Shown one piece after another: positions 12,101 through 23,400 of a stretch of DNA of 64,000 bases. The stretch covers positions 12,146,698-12,210,697 of the forward strand of contig OZ037765.1 in NCBI GenBank assembly GCA_964035545.1, written 5' to 3'. The stretch comes from Bugula neritina (Eukaryota > Bryozoa > Gymnolaemata > Cheilostomatida > Bugulidae). The notes beneath the pieces are model-generated. The model saw only the letters and a program-made list of their open reading frames with translations. It searched no databases and was not told the DNA's origin. A program made the position numbers and the translations under genes. Within the stretch, counting starts at the first letter, position 1, and every line of letters begins with the position of its first letter.

Positions 12101-14874
12101 GTGTATGAAAAATTGAGAATTAGAGTTTGGACTAATCGTCATTTTCTAATCAAAGTCAAGAGTCAGGTGTAGCATCCTATGGTGGTCGCTGCCTTACTAT
12201 ATGATGTTTAGACATGAAACATATACAGCTTGTAAGTTGAAAAATTTCAAATATATGTCATACACATATATGGGTAATCATGGGTATTTCTTGGAAGGAT
12301 AAGTTTACAAACTATAAAGTGCTTTAAGGGAGCTAGTTTACAAAGTTTAAAGTTTATTTTCATTCAGATGAACTTGAGATGGTTAGGATATCTCGAGAGG
12401 ATAGACCATAATCGTTTACCTAGACAACTTCTCTATTCAGAAATTAGCCTCACCAATTAGTAAAGTGCCAACATATAATGTACCATCAGAAACACACTTT
12501 CCATATACGCTTATTTTTCAGATTTAATGAAAAACATTGACATTATATTTACAAGGGTTAGTTATCCTTATTTGATAATTTCCCAGTTTGACCAACATAG
12601 GCCAAAAAAACTGAATAAAAACTAAGGGAAATCAAATTCTACAAACAGGCCAAAGTTGAAAAATACTGGGAACCAATACAAGAAGCAGCTAGCCAACTAG
12701 CTGCAATGAAATACTTTGGTGTTATGGAGAATAATCATACACCAGAAATATCCACTTGTCGCTCAGTAGTCTGAACGCAAGTGCGAACATTTTCTGTCGT
12801 CGTCACCTAATTGGCCAATAGTTATTTAGCGAGCCCAGTTTTCTTAATTTAGTGCTACATTCCAGTAAATTGCGTTTTATTGAAAGCGAGCGAGATTTAA
12901 AAACTAAAATTTAATTCATCCTACACGCGTAGCCATAGCAACAAGGCGAGCAATAAAGTTAAACGCAAATATTATTAGCCAGTAGTTTTTCGATTTCACT
13001 GATGCCACGTTCCGTACAGTGGACACCTTTTCTACTCGCGGTTCAAATTTTCGTCTGCAAAAACAGGCACCGTATGGCCCAACGATTACTGTTAGTCTTA
13101 TAGAATTAGATAATCATATATTAACACTTATTAGTTATACTTATCGTATTACTATTAATATTAGTATTACTATCAGACATTAGCTATACTTAGAGTTATT
13201 ACCAATGTTAATGCAAAATATCAAAAAGTAAAAGTTTAGGCTTAACATAACATTAAACTTGCTGTGGATTTGGTTGTGGATAATTATAAACTCTTAATCC
13301 CATACTGATACTCATAGCCACTCACTCACATTTGAATCCGCGACATTTCGATAATGACAATTGGAAACCATCTATTTGGAAAATGGACAATTAGAAAATG
13401 GACAATTGGAAAATGACATTTGAAAAATGAATATGCGACAGGGCCTAGTCCAGAGGGGGCATTTAGTATCTGGTCGGGTTCAAAAAGCTTTTTGTAAATG
13501 TGAACAATTTTAAATTAGAACTACTCGGTAACTAATTCTACTTTCACGATAGCCTAACTAATTCGGCCATTATATTCATTTTTAAAAGCTATTTTGGAAT
13601 AGACCAGATGCCGGACTAGACCATGTCAAATATTTTTTATTTTCCAAATGTCTATTTTCCAATTGTCCATTTTCTAACTGTCCATTTTCCAAATAGGTGT
13701 TTTCCAATTGTCATTTTCGAAATGCCGTGCCACCCTCACATTTACAGTCTGATTTTCTCATAGTTTTTACAATTACTTTTAGTTTTATACTAGGGTGCAG
13801 GTCATTTCGCACATTAGTCGTTTTGTACCCACTTTTTCAGGTCGTTTCATACACATTTGATAGGTCGTTTCGTACACATCAGTATAAATTAAATAAAATA
13901 CATGTTTTTGATACTTATTTGTTATTTGATGTATGAGTAGTACAGCAAGAATAGAATAATATAAACATTAGCATTGATCAAAATAAAACCAAAAACATAG
14001 TAGTGTGTTCAATATAAAAATAAATATTAACACATTTAGTTTATCATGTAATGAATTAATATCAAACATTGATCAATAGGTGACATGGGATGCAATAAAT
14101 AAGTAAACTAGTATTATTTGCCTTTCAAGTAGTTATCCAGTGAATTAACTTATTGTTTATTTTGGGTACGGAATGGATAGCAGTTTCAGTTTGTGTACGA
14201 AACGACCAGTTTTTAGACGAAACGACAGCAACCCTTATACTTATTCCTATACTTTTAGTTATACTTATTGCCGTATACTAGCTTATAGTTATTAGTTGCG
14301 ATGATATAAATATCAATAAATATAATATTAATAATAATACCAATAGTAATATTAATACAGAATCAAAAGACTTATACTTATACTATAAATTATACTTAAA
14401 GTTAATCTTATCCATATTAATATTAATATTCTGATATTGTAAAATATTGATATTGTAAAACTAAATCAGTAAATGTAATTGTCATACTGAGTGATACTTA
14501 AAGTTAATGATATTGATATTGTATTTTGAAATTCAAATAGTAACAGTTAATATCAATAGTAATACTAAATCTAATAGTAATACTAATACTAATAGTAAAT
14601 GTAATACTAATAGTAATACTGAGTAATAGTAATACTAATACTAATAGTAATACTATTACTATAAGTATAACTTAAACTATAGTAAATAAGTAATTCACTA
14701 ATTCAGTAATTGTGAGTTGAAATGTAATGACACAGCCTGCCTACCTGTTGGATCGCAATGGAAGCAGACACGGGTAGCTTTTTCAATTTGGCAACATGAG
14801 CAAATGCAATGACATTGAGTTTGATTTTCACTTTGAGTTTGTGACTCAGACTGAGACTGTTCAACTTCATCCAT
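184..14874 (-). CDS. B-box / coiled-coil / Tudor-domain protein, RNF17/Qin-like (partial, C-terminus beyond window)
   Basis: Exons read on the minus strand: 14745-14874, 10376-10470, 9955-10001, 9011-9076, 8330-8501, 7903-7986, 6811-6952, about 6411-6563, 5220-5345, 4928-5068, 4424-4540, 4161-4292, 2340-2430, 2055-2177, 1646-1957, 1326-1543, 895-1025, 184-281. Phase is kept at all junctions except the 3' end of the exon near 6411, which I could not place, so an exon may be missing there. The start ATG (14872-14874) gives a short Gln/Ser-rich leader. Residues about 21-68 hold a Cys/His cluster (CSCC, CFHC, YMCGRC, then His pairs) like a B-box; no RING is visible. Residues about 76-175 are Lys/Glu/Gln-rich helix, like the TRIM coiled coil. 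Exons at 5345-2340 encode an extended Tudor module (GVWCRAIV, ADTGHKV, PLWYVELVD). The rest is Ser/Pro-rich and disordered. RNF17 and Drosophila Qin combine these parts and act in the germline piRNA pathway; that role here is inference. Identity is moderate, gene reality high. Confidence 0.72.
2816..3158. mobile_element. Candidate MITE with GAGGCCACAC-type inverted ends
   Basis: The left end reads GGGGCCACACCAAGC and the right end, reverse-complemented, reads GAGGCCACACTAAGCGG. A related sequence occurs at 43128-43280 (TGAGGCCACAAGCAGCGGAA), followed there by a stretch resembling the inside of this copy (CAATGCGTTGGCAG against CAATACGTTGACAG). I see no convincing target-site duplication. It lies in an intron of the Tudor gene. 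Confidence 0.4.
3403..4015. repeat. Long near-perfect palindrome: two 302-bp arms, 9-bp spacer
   Basis: Positions 3403-3704 are repeated in reverse complement at 3714-4015, with only the nine bases 3705-3713 between them. The arms have equal length and I count about six single-base differences and no indels, so about 98% identity. The outer boundary is ACTTAAAGAATCTC on both sides. No open reading frame or recognisable transposon terminus is apparent and I see no clear target-site duplication. It lies in the intron between Tudor-gene exons 4161-4292 and 2340-2430, so the pre-mRNA would carry it as a hairpin. Confidence 0.9.
10936..10972 (+). repeat. Short dispersed repeat, copy 1
   Basis: The motif ACCAGCAAATTAGGAC, followed by an AAATTAAAATTGG-like stretch, recurs at 19157-19195 in the same orientation with a few differences. 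It is probably the conserved piece of an old interspersed repeat. The boundaries of the full repeat are not visible. Confidence 0.45.
11740..12760 (+). pseudogene. Degraded non-LTR retrotransposon (LINE) reverse-transcriptase relic
   Basis: Translating the plus strand and moving between frames gives the C-terminal half of a LINE reverse transcriptase. An F(A)ADNALVVH segment around 11810-11850 corresponds to the FADD catalytic box, with the first Asp apparently lost. KIKKTECLYQP follows (11910-11945), then a TINGEPLKNVE segment, an ADNAKADNE-like segment (12040-12070), a VWTNR segment, and NLRWLGYLERIDHNRLPRQLLY near 12370-12435. Several stops and frameshifts separate these pieces, so it is dead. 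It lies antisense within the first intron of the Tudor gene. The clade is not determined. Confidence 0.7.
13334..13734. mobile_element. MITE (401 bp) with subterminal repeats and 9-bp direct flanks
   Basis: The two ends are inverted copies of each other over about 85-95 bp, built from repeats of GGAAAATGGACAATT and ATTTCGATAATGACAATTGG. The nine bases CTCACATTT occur directly outside both ends (13325-13333 and 13735-13743), as expected for a target-site duplication. Nine-base duplications are typical of Mutator-like elements, so a non-autonomous MULE is a reasonable guess. There is no coding capacity. It lies in intron 1 of the Tudor gene, just before another element of similar style. Confidence 0.7.
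13793..14234. mobile_element. MITE (442 bp) with repeated GGTCGTTTCGTACAC motif
   Basis: The left end carries several direct copies of a GGTCGTTTCRTACACAT-like unit (about 13800-13890). The right end carries the inverted form (GTGTACGAAACGACC and ACGAAACGAC, 14193-14227). Outer termini are GGGTGCAGGTCATTTCG and, inverted, GGGTTGCTGTCGTTTCG. Flanks are TTATACTA on the left and TTATACTT on the right, a near-match target-site duplication. There is no ORF. Confidence 0.65.
14240..14690. repeat. Degenerate TAATAC/TAGTAA simple-sequence tract
   Basis: An imperfect repeat of trinucleotide-like units such as AATACTAATAGT lies next to the MITE pair, with no uninterrupted array. Similar composition appears at 13120-13210 and, with variant units, at 25760-26410 and 44030-44570. 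It lies in intron 1 of the Tudor gene. Confidence 0.6.
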
Positions 14875-15289
14875 ATCGGCTATCGCGACTTTGATATGAT
14901 TATCAAATTAAATTATTATTGATGATTGATGTTTCGGCACAAAAAAATCTTACTCCGTTTGATACATTAGTATTCAATTACTTATCTTCCAAGCATGTAT
15001 TATTCTATTTCAAGTTTTACTTCAGTATTTATAAATGTTCACAAGAAACTACATGTATGTTATTAGCATTGTACTTGTAGTGATTGTAGACACGAGGTTA
15101 GGGAATTAGCCTGAATTTCAACATTGATAGTCAACTACATTTTCGACTTATAAGATCTATCAACTGTCAATTTTTAGTTGCCAGGAACTTAGGTTATCAA
15201 GCTACAATAGCTTTTTTATTATTCAACTTCTTCAATAGCGAAGCAAGCGGTAAACTTGTCGAATGTAGCATTCTGGCGTTAGCCAGAGG

Positions 15290-15718
15290 CAGTGTGGTAT
15301 ATTAAGAGTGTTGACTTTAAACCATGAAAAATCATTATGTCGCTAATGGTACCGCAAGTTTATATAAGTTATAAAGGAAAAATTTTGCCACTTTTGTGAT
15401 TTTATTTTTTTTTTATATTATGTGTCTATTTTTTTTAGTTTTGTTTATTGGTAAAGTTTTTAAACATATTTTCAATACATATAAAATTTTAAAAAAAATT
15501 AAAACTTAATCATGCACGTAAATACAAAGCTATAAAGTTTAAGCTTCGCTGTGATTACAATGTGAATATGAATTGAATAATGCTTGCAATAACCATTTTA
15601 CACAAAATATGTTACAGTTGCAATAAATGTAAGACTAGTAAATTGGATGCAAATAGGCACGGTGATACTATTTAATTTATGCTATTTTTGAAATTTGTAG
15701 TAAATATTCGGCATGTAT

Positions 15719-15751
<33 letters not shown>

Positions 15752-16420
15752 AATATATTATATATTTTTATGTTATATATTGTTATATTATATATATTAT
15801 ATAAGTATAATAATATTATATATAATATATATATATTATAATAATATATTATATAATATAATAATATAATATATTATTATATTATCTATTATATTATATA
15901 TATATTATATATATATAATATCAAATAAAATATATTATTATATTATATTATTTATAATATATATATATATATTATAATAATATATTATATATTATTATAT
16001 ATTATATATTATATTATATTATATATATATATTATACAAGTATAATAATATTATATATAATATATATATATATTTTTTAATAATATATTATATATTATTA
16101 TATTATATATTATATTATATATATATTATATATATATAATATCATGTATAATATATTATTATATTATATATTATATTATATATGATATATATATATTATA
16201 ATAATATATTATGCATTAATATATTATATAATATATTATATATATATTATATATATAATAATATCATATATAATATATATAATATATTATTATATTATAT
16301 ATTATATTATATATATAATAATATCATATATAATATATTATTATATTATATATTAAATTATATACATTATATATATAATGATATTATATATAATATATAT
16401 ATATATACATATAATAATAT

Positions 16421-16491
<71 letters not shown>

Positions 16492-16928
16492 GCCGAATAT
16501 TTACTACAAAATTCAAAAATAGCATAAATTAAGTAGTATTACCGTGCTTATTTGCATCCAATTAACTAGTCTTACATTTATAGCAACTGTAACGTATTTT
16601 GTGTATAATGGTTATTGCAAGCATTATTCAATTCATATTCACATTAAAATCACAGCGAAGCTTGAACTTTATAGCTTTGTATTTATGTGCATGATTGAGT
16701 TTTAATTTTTCTTTTAATTTTATGTGCATTAAAAATGTGTTTAAAAACTTTACCAATAAAAAAAATTAAAAAAAATGTACACATAAAATAGAAAAAAAAT
16801 AAAATAACAAAAGTGGCAAAATTTTTCCCTTATAACTCATATAAACTCGCGGTACCAATCTCGGCATAATGGCGCCCATATGATTCCGTAAGATTTGCTA
16901 ATGGCAACACTCTTAATATACCACACTG
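15290..16928. mobile_element. hAT-like foldback element (1639 bp), non-autonomous
   Basis: The terminal 24 bases are perfect inverted repeats beginning CAGTGTGGTATATTAAGAG. They are flanked by the identical octamer GCCAGAGG at 15282-15289 and 16929-16936. A CAGTG-type end with an 8-bp duplication is the signature of the hAT superfamily. The inverted similarity extends inward for about 430 bp per arm (15290-15714 and 16486-16928) with scattered differences. The centre is almost pure A/T. No transposase reading frame exists, so it must have been moved by an enzyme encoded elsewhere. It sits about 0.4 kb upstream of the start codon of the Tudor gene. Confidence 0.88.
15718..16487. repeat. AT-only core of the hAT-like element
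   Basis: About 770 bp composed almost entirely of TATAT, ATTATA and TAATAT permutations, ending in an uninterrupted (TA)n run. The open frames in it are repeat artefacts. Many local palindromes make it prone to slippage and assembly error. Confidence 0.9.
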
Positions 16929-16936
16929 GCCAGAGG

Positions 16937-18351
16937 AGCTAACCCCTATTCCACCTTTTTCTCTACGATATTATTATTATTATTTTATAGCTATTGTTTC
17001 GTCGTAACTAAGCCCACCTCACCATTCTATATTTCTCTCTCTATATTATCTTTACAACTACCGTGTTAGCCATAGTTCAAAAACGTTATCATAATATAGG
17101 TACATAAAATATTAGCAATTATGTCGGTAAATATTATAGTTGCACTTTTGAGTCATAATAATGGAAACGGTCCATACAAGAAAATATAACTCTACGAAAG
17201 CAGCATATTGAGTCAATGCAGGCTGTACTAGTAACATAATATTGGCCTGTAAAAAAGTTGAGACCCCATTATAAAATAGACTATTATAAATATCCATGCA
17301 GCTTCCATAAAAACAGAACTATTACTTTGATTTGGTTTATGACCACTTTGCTCTGCATTAATCTTTGCATAAACATCTTCGGCCCCTTTTTTAAAGATTT
17401 GAAAATTTGGTTTAATAAGATCATGTTTAAGTTTCCAGTATCCTATGCATAGTAAGCCAGCTGACCGTACCTAAGAGTGTTACAAAAATATACTTTGTAT
17501 TAAATTGCAAAATAGTTTGTGTTTTCTAGCTTCGACAAATTGAACTCTACGTAATTTAATAAACTGGCCGTAACTTTTTTTATTTTATCTTCTGGAGGAT
17601 TTAAATGTTTCTATTTTTTATTCCTACAAATCCTAACAAATAATTTGACCCAATTATGACAAAAAAGCTCATGCAAACTACAAACGAATAATTCGGCTAA
17701 TGAAACTATGCACAATATACATGTTGGCAATTTATATACCAAGGGCTACAACCAGTTTTCAAACTTGTGTGAATCATTAATTGTTTATATGAAATACAAA
17801 ACATATTGCACCTTTTGCCAATTTTCTGAAACCATTGCAATAGACACTTTATAAACATCATATTTGTTGCAATTGTTTTGTAGAGATCCACATATAATTT
17901 ATTTTAATGAGCCATTTAACTAAAAGTCAATGGTGAACTACGATGTTTGGTCATACAAACATAAACTAACAATGTACTGGCTGTTACATCAGATTATAGG
18001 CTACCTTAGAATTATTATATTCCACTAACTAAATACCCACTAATACATCTGTAAGCATAATTACACAGGGAAATCATGCTATGGCTCTGCTTATGTGATT
18101 TACACTTGTATTAATGTATAGATAACTACCGATTAAATTTTACAAAGGTCAAGTGAGTATAGAGCCTGTCTAAAGCAAAGCAAAAACTTGATTATCGCTT
18201 AATATATTATCTTCAACATATCTTAACTGACTTTTAAGTTTTAACTCATCTATATGTTTTACTGCACAACATTAATAAATCCTTTTTTGGTGTCAAATAA
18301 ACTATACTGCTAAATGAGAAATTGTAACTTTTCAATGATAACATAAACTAT
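16937..18351. other. Intergenic, no gene seen
   Basis: AT-rich sequence with no exon that I can support by splice sites and conserved protein, and no clear repeat. The short open frames lack any recognisable motif. Confidence 0.6.
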
Positions 18352-19131
18352 GCTTAAAGGATTGCTCTATCTTGTCTAATAAATGGCCATTTAGGTCAAA
18401 CACACATAATATTGTGTTTTTCTAAGCGTGCATTGACAAAAAGCATTTGACCAAAGGTAGAAAAAGTTAGTTGAAGTTGAGGGTGTAGATTGGTAACAGC
18501 CAAAACGCCGATTTTGAAATGAGCTGGGAAATGTGACGTAACAGCGCCAGCATTCCTGCTGGTCACGTGACTATGCAAATGAATAACTATAGAAATATGA
18601 CTGTGAGATGTGATCTTTCAGCTCGTAATTTGTATATTTATAGAAGTGCAAATGTGAATTATCTCAATCTATAGTTTTTTGACATGTTAAATAACATGTA
18701 TGTGATAACATTAGGCTATATTTTGCTTGTAAACATTAGAAAAAAGCCTTGCAAAAGCATGCATTCTTTAGGATGAATGCCTGCGACCGATCTAAACTAG
18801 GTCAGATTGTGCAATATTACGGGCACACCAAAGCTGACCTATATAGCGCACTGTAACTGCTTGAGCGTTATTGGTTGATGTTGCGCCCAGCAACCTTGAA
18901 TACTAGTGTTATAGTTAGCACGTGCAGCATAGTTACTGGCGTTCACACGTCACGTATTAGGCTATTCTTTTTCATGGCTGAAAATTTTACCTCCCTCAAA
19001 ATTGGAATTTTGAAAAGCTGTTTTCTAGGCACATATCCCTTTGCAAAGCCACAATTGTTTGCATACACATTAAATTATAGTTCATAATTATAATATGATT
19101 GTAATAAACTAAGATTGAGCAATCCTTTAAG
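18352..19131. mobile_element. Candidate MITE of about 780 bp
   Basis: GCTTAAAGGATTGCTC at 18352-18367 faces its exact inverse GAGCAATCCTTTAAGC near 19116-19131, with weaker similarity continuing inward (ATCTTGTCTAATAAA against ATCTTAGTTTATTAC). TA dinucleotides flank both ends, which could be a TA target duplication, although the left side is off by one base. There is no transposase ORF. Confidence 0.5.
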
Positions 19132-20489
19132 CTACTTCCATTTGTTTGGGATATACACCAGCAAATTAGGACTGGAAATTAAAATTGGTTCAAAATTCAT
19201 AATTTAATTATTTGATGAGAAATTCCATGTTCTAATTCATAATATAAATTATATTATAGCAAAAAAGCCGGGAGAAAAAGATACTGTGACCATAAATTAA
19301 TGGAATGTCATTGTCTGATGAGCAGACAGTAGTCATTTGTAAAACTGCCACATTAATAGTTCTCTTCAACTCTAAAACTTGATTCATGTATTGAATTAGT
19401 AACTTGGGTGGTCAACAACTTTTATATGATGCAACTTTGTCGTTTTCCAACAACCATTTTATTCATTGCAATACCTATCTTTATTTAGAAAGCTAAAAAG
19501 CTATACTTCTTTTTTCAATACATCTGTCATTGCTTTTGAAATATCATGTTATTTACATTTTATATAAAAGCTACTTATAAGAAGTCCTGCAGGGGAAAGT
19601 CTGGTATTCTTGCTATATATGTAAAATTTTAAGCTTCACAGCTAATCCAAAACTTGCAGTCAAAACCAGGAAAAGAGCAATTGCATTTTTAACGCCTATC
19701 ATAAAAGTTTCTCAGCATACTTCTTACACACATTATTTGCTGACAACTACTTATAGCAAAATAATTTTTATATAATTTTAATTTTTATATATTAATAATC
19801 AAAACCAGTTGTATTTTTCATCATGTTCACTTTTTTTTTAAAAATGTGTGTCTAAGCAAGAATTTTTTGCTTGTAAACCAATCCAAATATGTGAAAAATA
19901 CCAGTTCTTTTATTCTAATATATTTATTATTAACTATTGCATCTAACTCATCTCTGCAAGTTTTGAATATAGGAACAAAACAAGGTTGGATTGATACGGC
20001 ATGGATAAAAGAAATAATAATAGTAAGGAATAATACAACATATTTGAACCAGCAGAATAAATGTCACAACTATAAAAGATATAGTTTATAATATATTTAA
20101 ATAGCTCTTGATATGGTTTATGAATAATATATATTCTCAAAGCCCAATACAAAAATAAACAAGAATATTAATTTTAGGAGAATCGATATAATAGAAAAAG
20201 ATTTCTGTTCCATGATGCACCAAAAAAAATCCAAGTTCTAAAATAATAATCAAAGCAAGTAAACGCCATTTTATACAAAAATGTTCCTCCTTTCAACTGA
20301 TATATAGAGCATTTGTACTATCTAGCTGGTAAGACATTTAACAAATCCAATAAAATAATAACTATACTGATAGAAGAATAAATTCATGTATGTAAACAAC
20401 GAATATAACAGTGGCTATAAGAAGTCTGGGATGCAAAATATAATTCATTATATTTTAGAGATGTAATGTATAAAAATGGCAGATTTAGA
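19132..20489. other. 3' flank of SERINC, no gene seen
   Basis: Apart from the second copy of the short dispersed repeat at 19157-19195, I see only AT-rich sequence. Part of it is presumably the SERINC 3' UTR, since the stop codon is at 20490-20492. Confidence 0.55.
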
Positions 20490-23400
20490 TTAATCAAATT
20501 CCCTATTAGAGCAGACCAAGGGAGCAATCAGAGTCCATATATAGATAATAAAACAGACCCAGCTGGAGGAGATTTTTACCCACATGGCTGGCATACTATT
20601 GCTAAGCTGTAATACGCCATCAAGTACCTCTGGCCTAAAACAGATCAAACCAAAGATCAGAATTTCTAATCAAAATCAATATATTGAGAACAAGCCATTC
20701 TTAGAACAAGAGCATACAAATGAGATTAGGTAAATAATGCTTATGAATGGTAGGCATCACTGCATGGATATCATAAAAATTACCTAAATTTTGCTGAAAT
20801 TTGTGAATTTATGGAAGTTAAATTGTAACACTTGTATTATACTTGTACAACAAAGTCAATGATTCTTGAAAATAAAAACAAACACATTATAAGTTACTTA
20901 TGATTATTAATTATATAAGTTTCCCAAAAACTGTTAAATTTCTCATAAAAAGCCGTAAAAATTTTTCTAACTGATTGAACACACTTAAAATTTATTGCAT
21001 GCTTATTAATTTAATAAATACATTTTGAAAATTAAACTCCACAAATCAAATTTGCGACAATTTCGACTACTTTAGGTCAACATGTGTGTATCTCAGTTAA
21101 CATCATCAGTTAAAAAATGAAGTACTGCAATGATATTCCTGGAGCAAAGGAACATTTTAGCACACCAGCTAGAGAAATAAAAAGACTTTAGAGACAAAGT
21201 GAGAGATGATACGTACTGGAACCAGTTAGTCAATGTCATCATGGCATAGAAAGAGGCAAGCATAAACATGAAGTGAAAGAAACAGTAGCTGTAAGCAACA
21301 CCATCTTTTTCATTATCATAGACTTCCTGGCCGCCCGTTTCACTGTCCCCTGCAGGCTCTCCTAAAGTTGTGTCCTCTTGGTTAGATTGCATAGTCAGCC
21401 TACCTACATTACTGTGTGTACTGTTCCTCAAGCTGAAACACAATAGTAATTTACTTAATAATTCACATCTACTTTGTGACTAAATGATATGTACAGCGAG
21501 ATGTTGATGAAAATAGACAATTATTGTCAAATAATTATCAAACTGACAAACAGAATACAACAGCTGAAAAATAAAAAATATTTACTTTCTCTAAAATTTA
21601 TTTTGTGAAAATGTATTAGGCATGTCATATTCAGACTGAGACAATATAATATAACAGTTATAGGTGAATTGTTACTATAGGTGGCAGACTTCTGGAAATC
21701 GCTTTAGTTTTGAAACACAAAAACCAAAACACATACTAGGCAGTACTAATATAATAAATTCATTCTGTAAAACACTACTCTACCCCTGTTTGTTGTCAGG
21801 GTGAAAATGACTGGGCATGTAGGAACTAACAACATAGGCATGTCGGACATGAGAAAACAATTTACAAAATATGTTACTATGCGATCTAGCATAATATAAT
21901 TTTTCTAACCTGGCATACAGCAGAGAAATAAACCAAATAACAAGTGTAACTACATTCAGCGCATCAAAATTAGAATTATACTTGATATTTCCACCCAGAG
22001 ATGTGTAGATTTCTCCCAGTGAAGGTGTACACTCTAAAACAAACACATTTTTTATAGATACAAGTTTATTCATTCATTATGATCTTAAAACATAGGACAA
22101 CTAAATAAAAAAGAGAAGCTAGTGCACAAAAATATTGAATATCGCATCTTAAAGTTACAGGTTCATAATATGTAGTAGCAATGTAGCAAATCTAGGTCTA
22201 GAGACTGCTAGATTTCAACAAATCAGCCCCCCCCCCCCCTTTCAGGGACCAGTTGAGCGGGCATATAGGAGTTTACCAGTTTACAAATGTTAATCTAAAG
22301 TTAAGAAACTTCTACCCAGTGAACAATCTACATACCAGTATCATTGCTGATGGCCGACCAGGTGAGGTATGTAATGTACATGGACAGGAAAGCTGGCTGC
22401 AGCAGACCAGACTTTGGTATCTTGTTTTGTATGGGGGGAAGAATAGACAGCACGGAAACTATTACAATCAGAACAATGTTTATACTCAGAAAAGCGTTAT
22501 GTCTATCGCAGCCTGGCTTTTGAGTCACCTAAAAATAAAGATATAATAAACTTTGTTTATTGATAAAAATGAGTGAATACCAGCCGAAAGTAGAACTGAA
22601 ACTTTATGAGCATAGTTGTGTTAAATATATTTGTTCAAAATCAATAACTTCATGGTTATGGGAAAAGTAAACGCAGCACTATTGAACTGAGCATTACGAA
22701 AATTAAAAAAACTTAATGTAGGAGCAGAATGCAGCCTTTACATGTGCAGAAGTTTTATTTAAAATAATGTAAGGAAATGTTATAATGATGACATGCACAA
22801 AGGTATACCAATACAATCATTATTGGTGTTTAATGTGGTAGTAAACAATAGTTACTTACATCAGTGGATTTGCCATAGTAGATATACATAAATACCATCC
22901 CTGTTAATGAGATGGCGTAGAAGAAAATGGCCAATACTAGCATACCTGAAAATTGTCAAACAATAAATAAGTACCATAGACAGAAAGTGTTATAGCAGAT
23001 AGAAAAATCCTTACAATGGCCTTAAAACATTAAAACTCTAAGAAAAATAAAACTTTACAGGCATAAAACATATTTTCACAAACAGTAGCGAAAGGTAGCT
23101 GCAGGTTGTTGAGTGAACTTACAGATATACCAGCCTTTGTGATCATTTTCCTCATATTTTGCAAGCATGCTTTCAGTAATGGCATAAGCAAAGTCAACAA
23201 TGAGGATAAGTTGAATTAAAATAAAAATAAACGAAGCAACCATGCCAATGATCATCCACGGAGTAGCCATTGCATCCCACGGGAGGAAGAACCCTCCAAT
23301 AATGGAGCCAAGGAACATCAGGATCTTTATCAACCAAAATCTTCAAGTAGAATAATAGAACAATAAGATGCCACTGCTACAATAAAATATCGATGAAAAA

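Noticed and set aside
16182-16532. 116-codon plus-strand frame of Tyr/Ile repeats
   Set aside because: It is a reading of the (TA)n core of the hAT-like element and has no protein character.
22227-22240. Poly-C run (and the similar one near 39889)
   Set aside because: A short homopolymer within an intron, with no associated structure.
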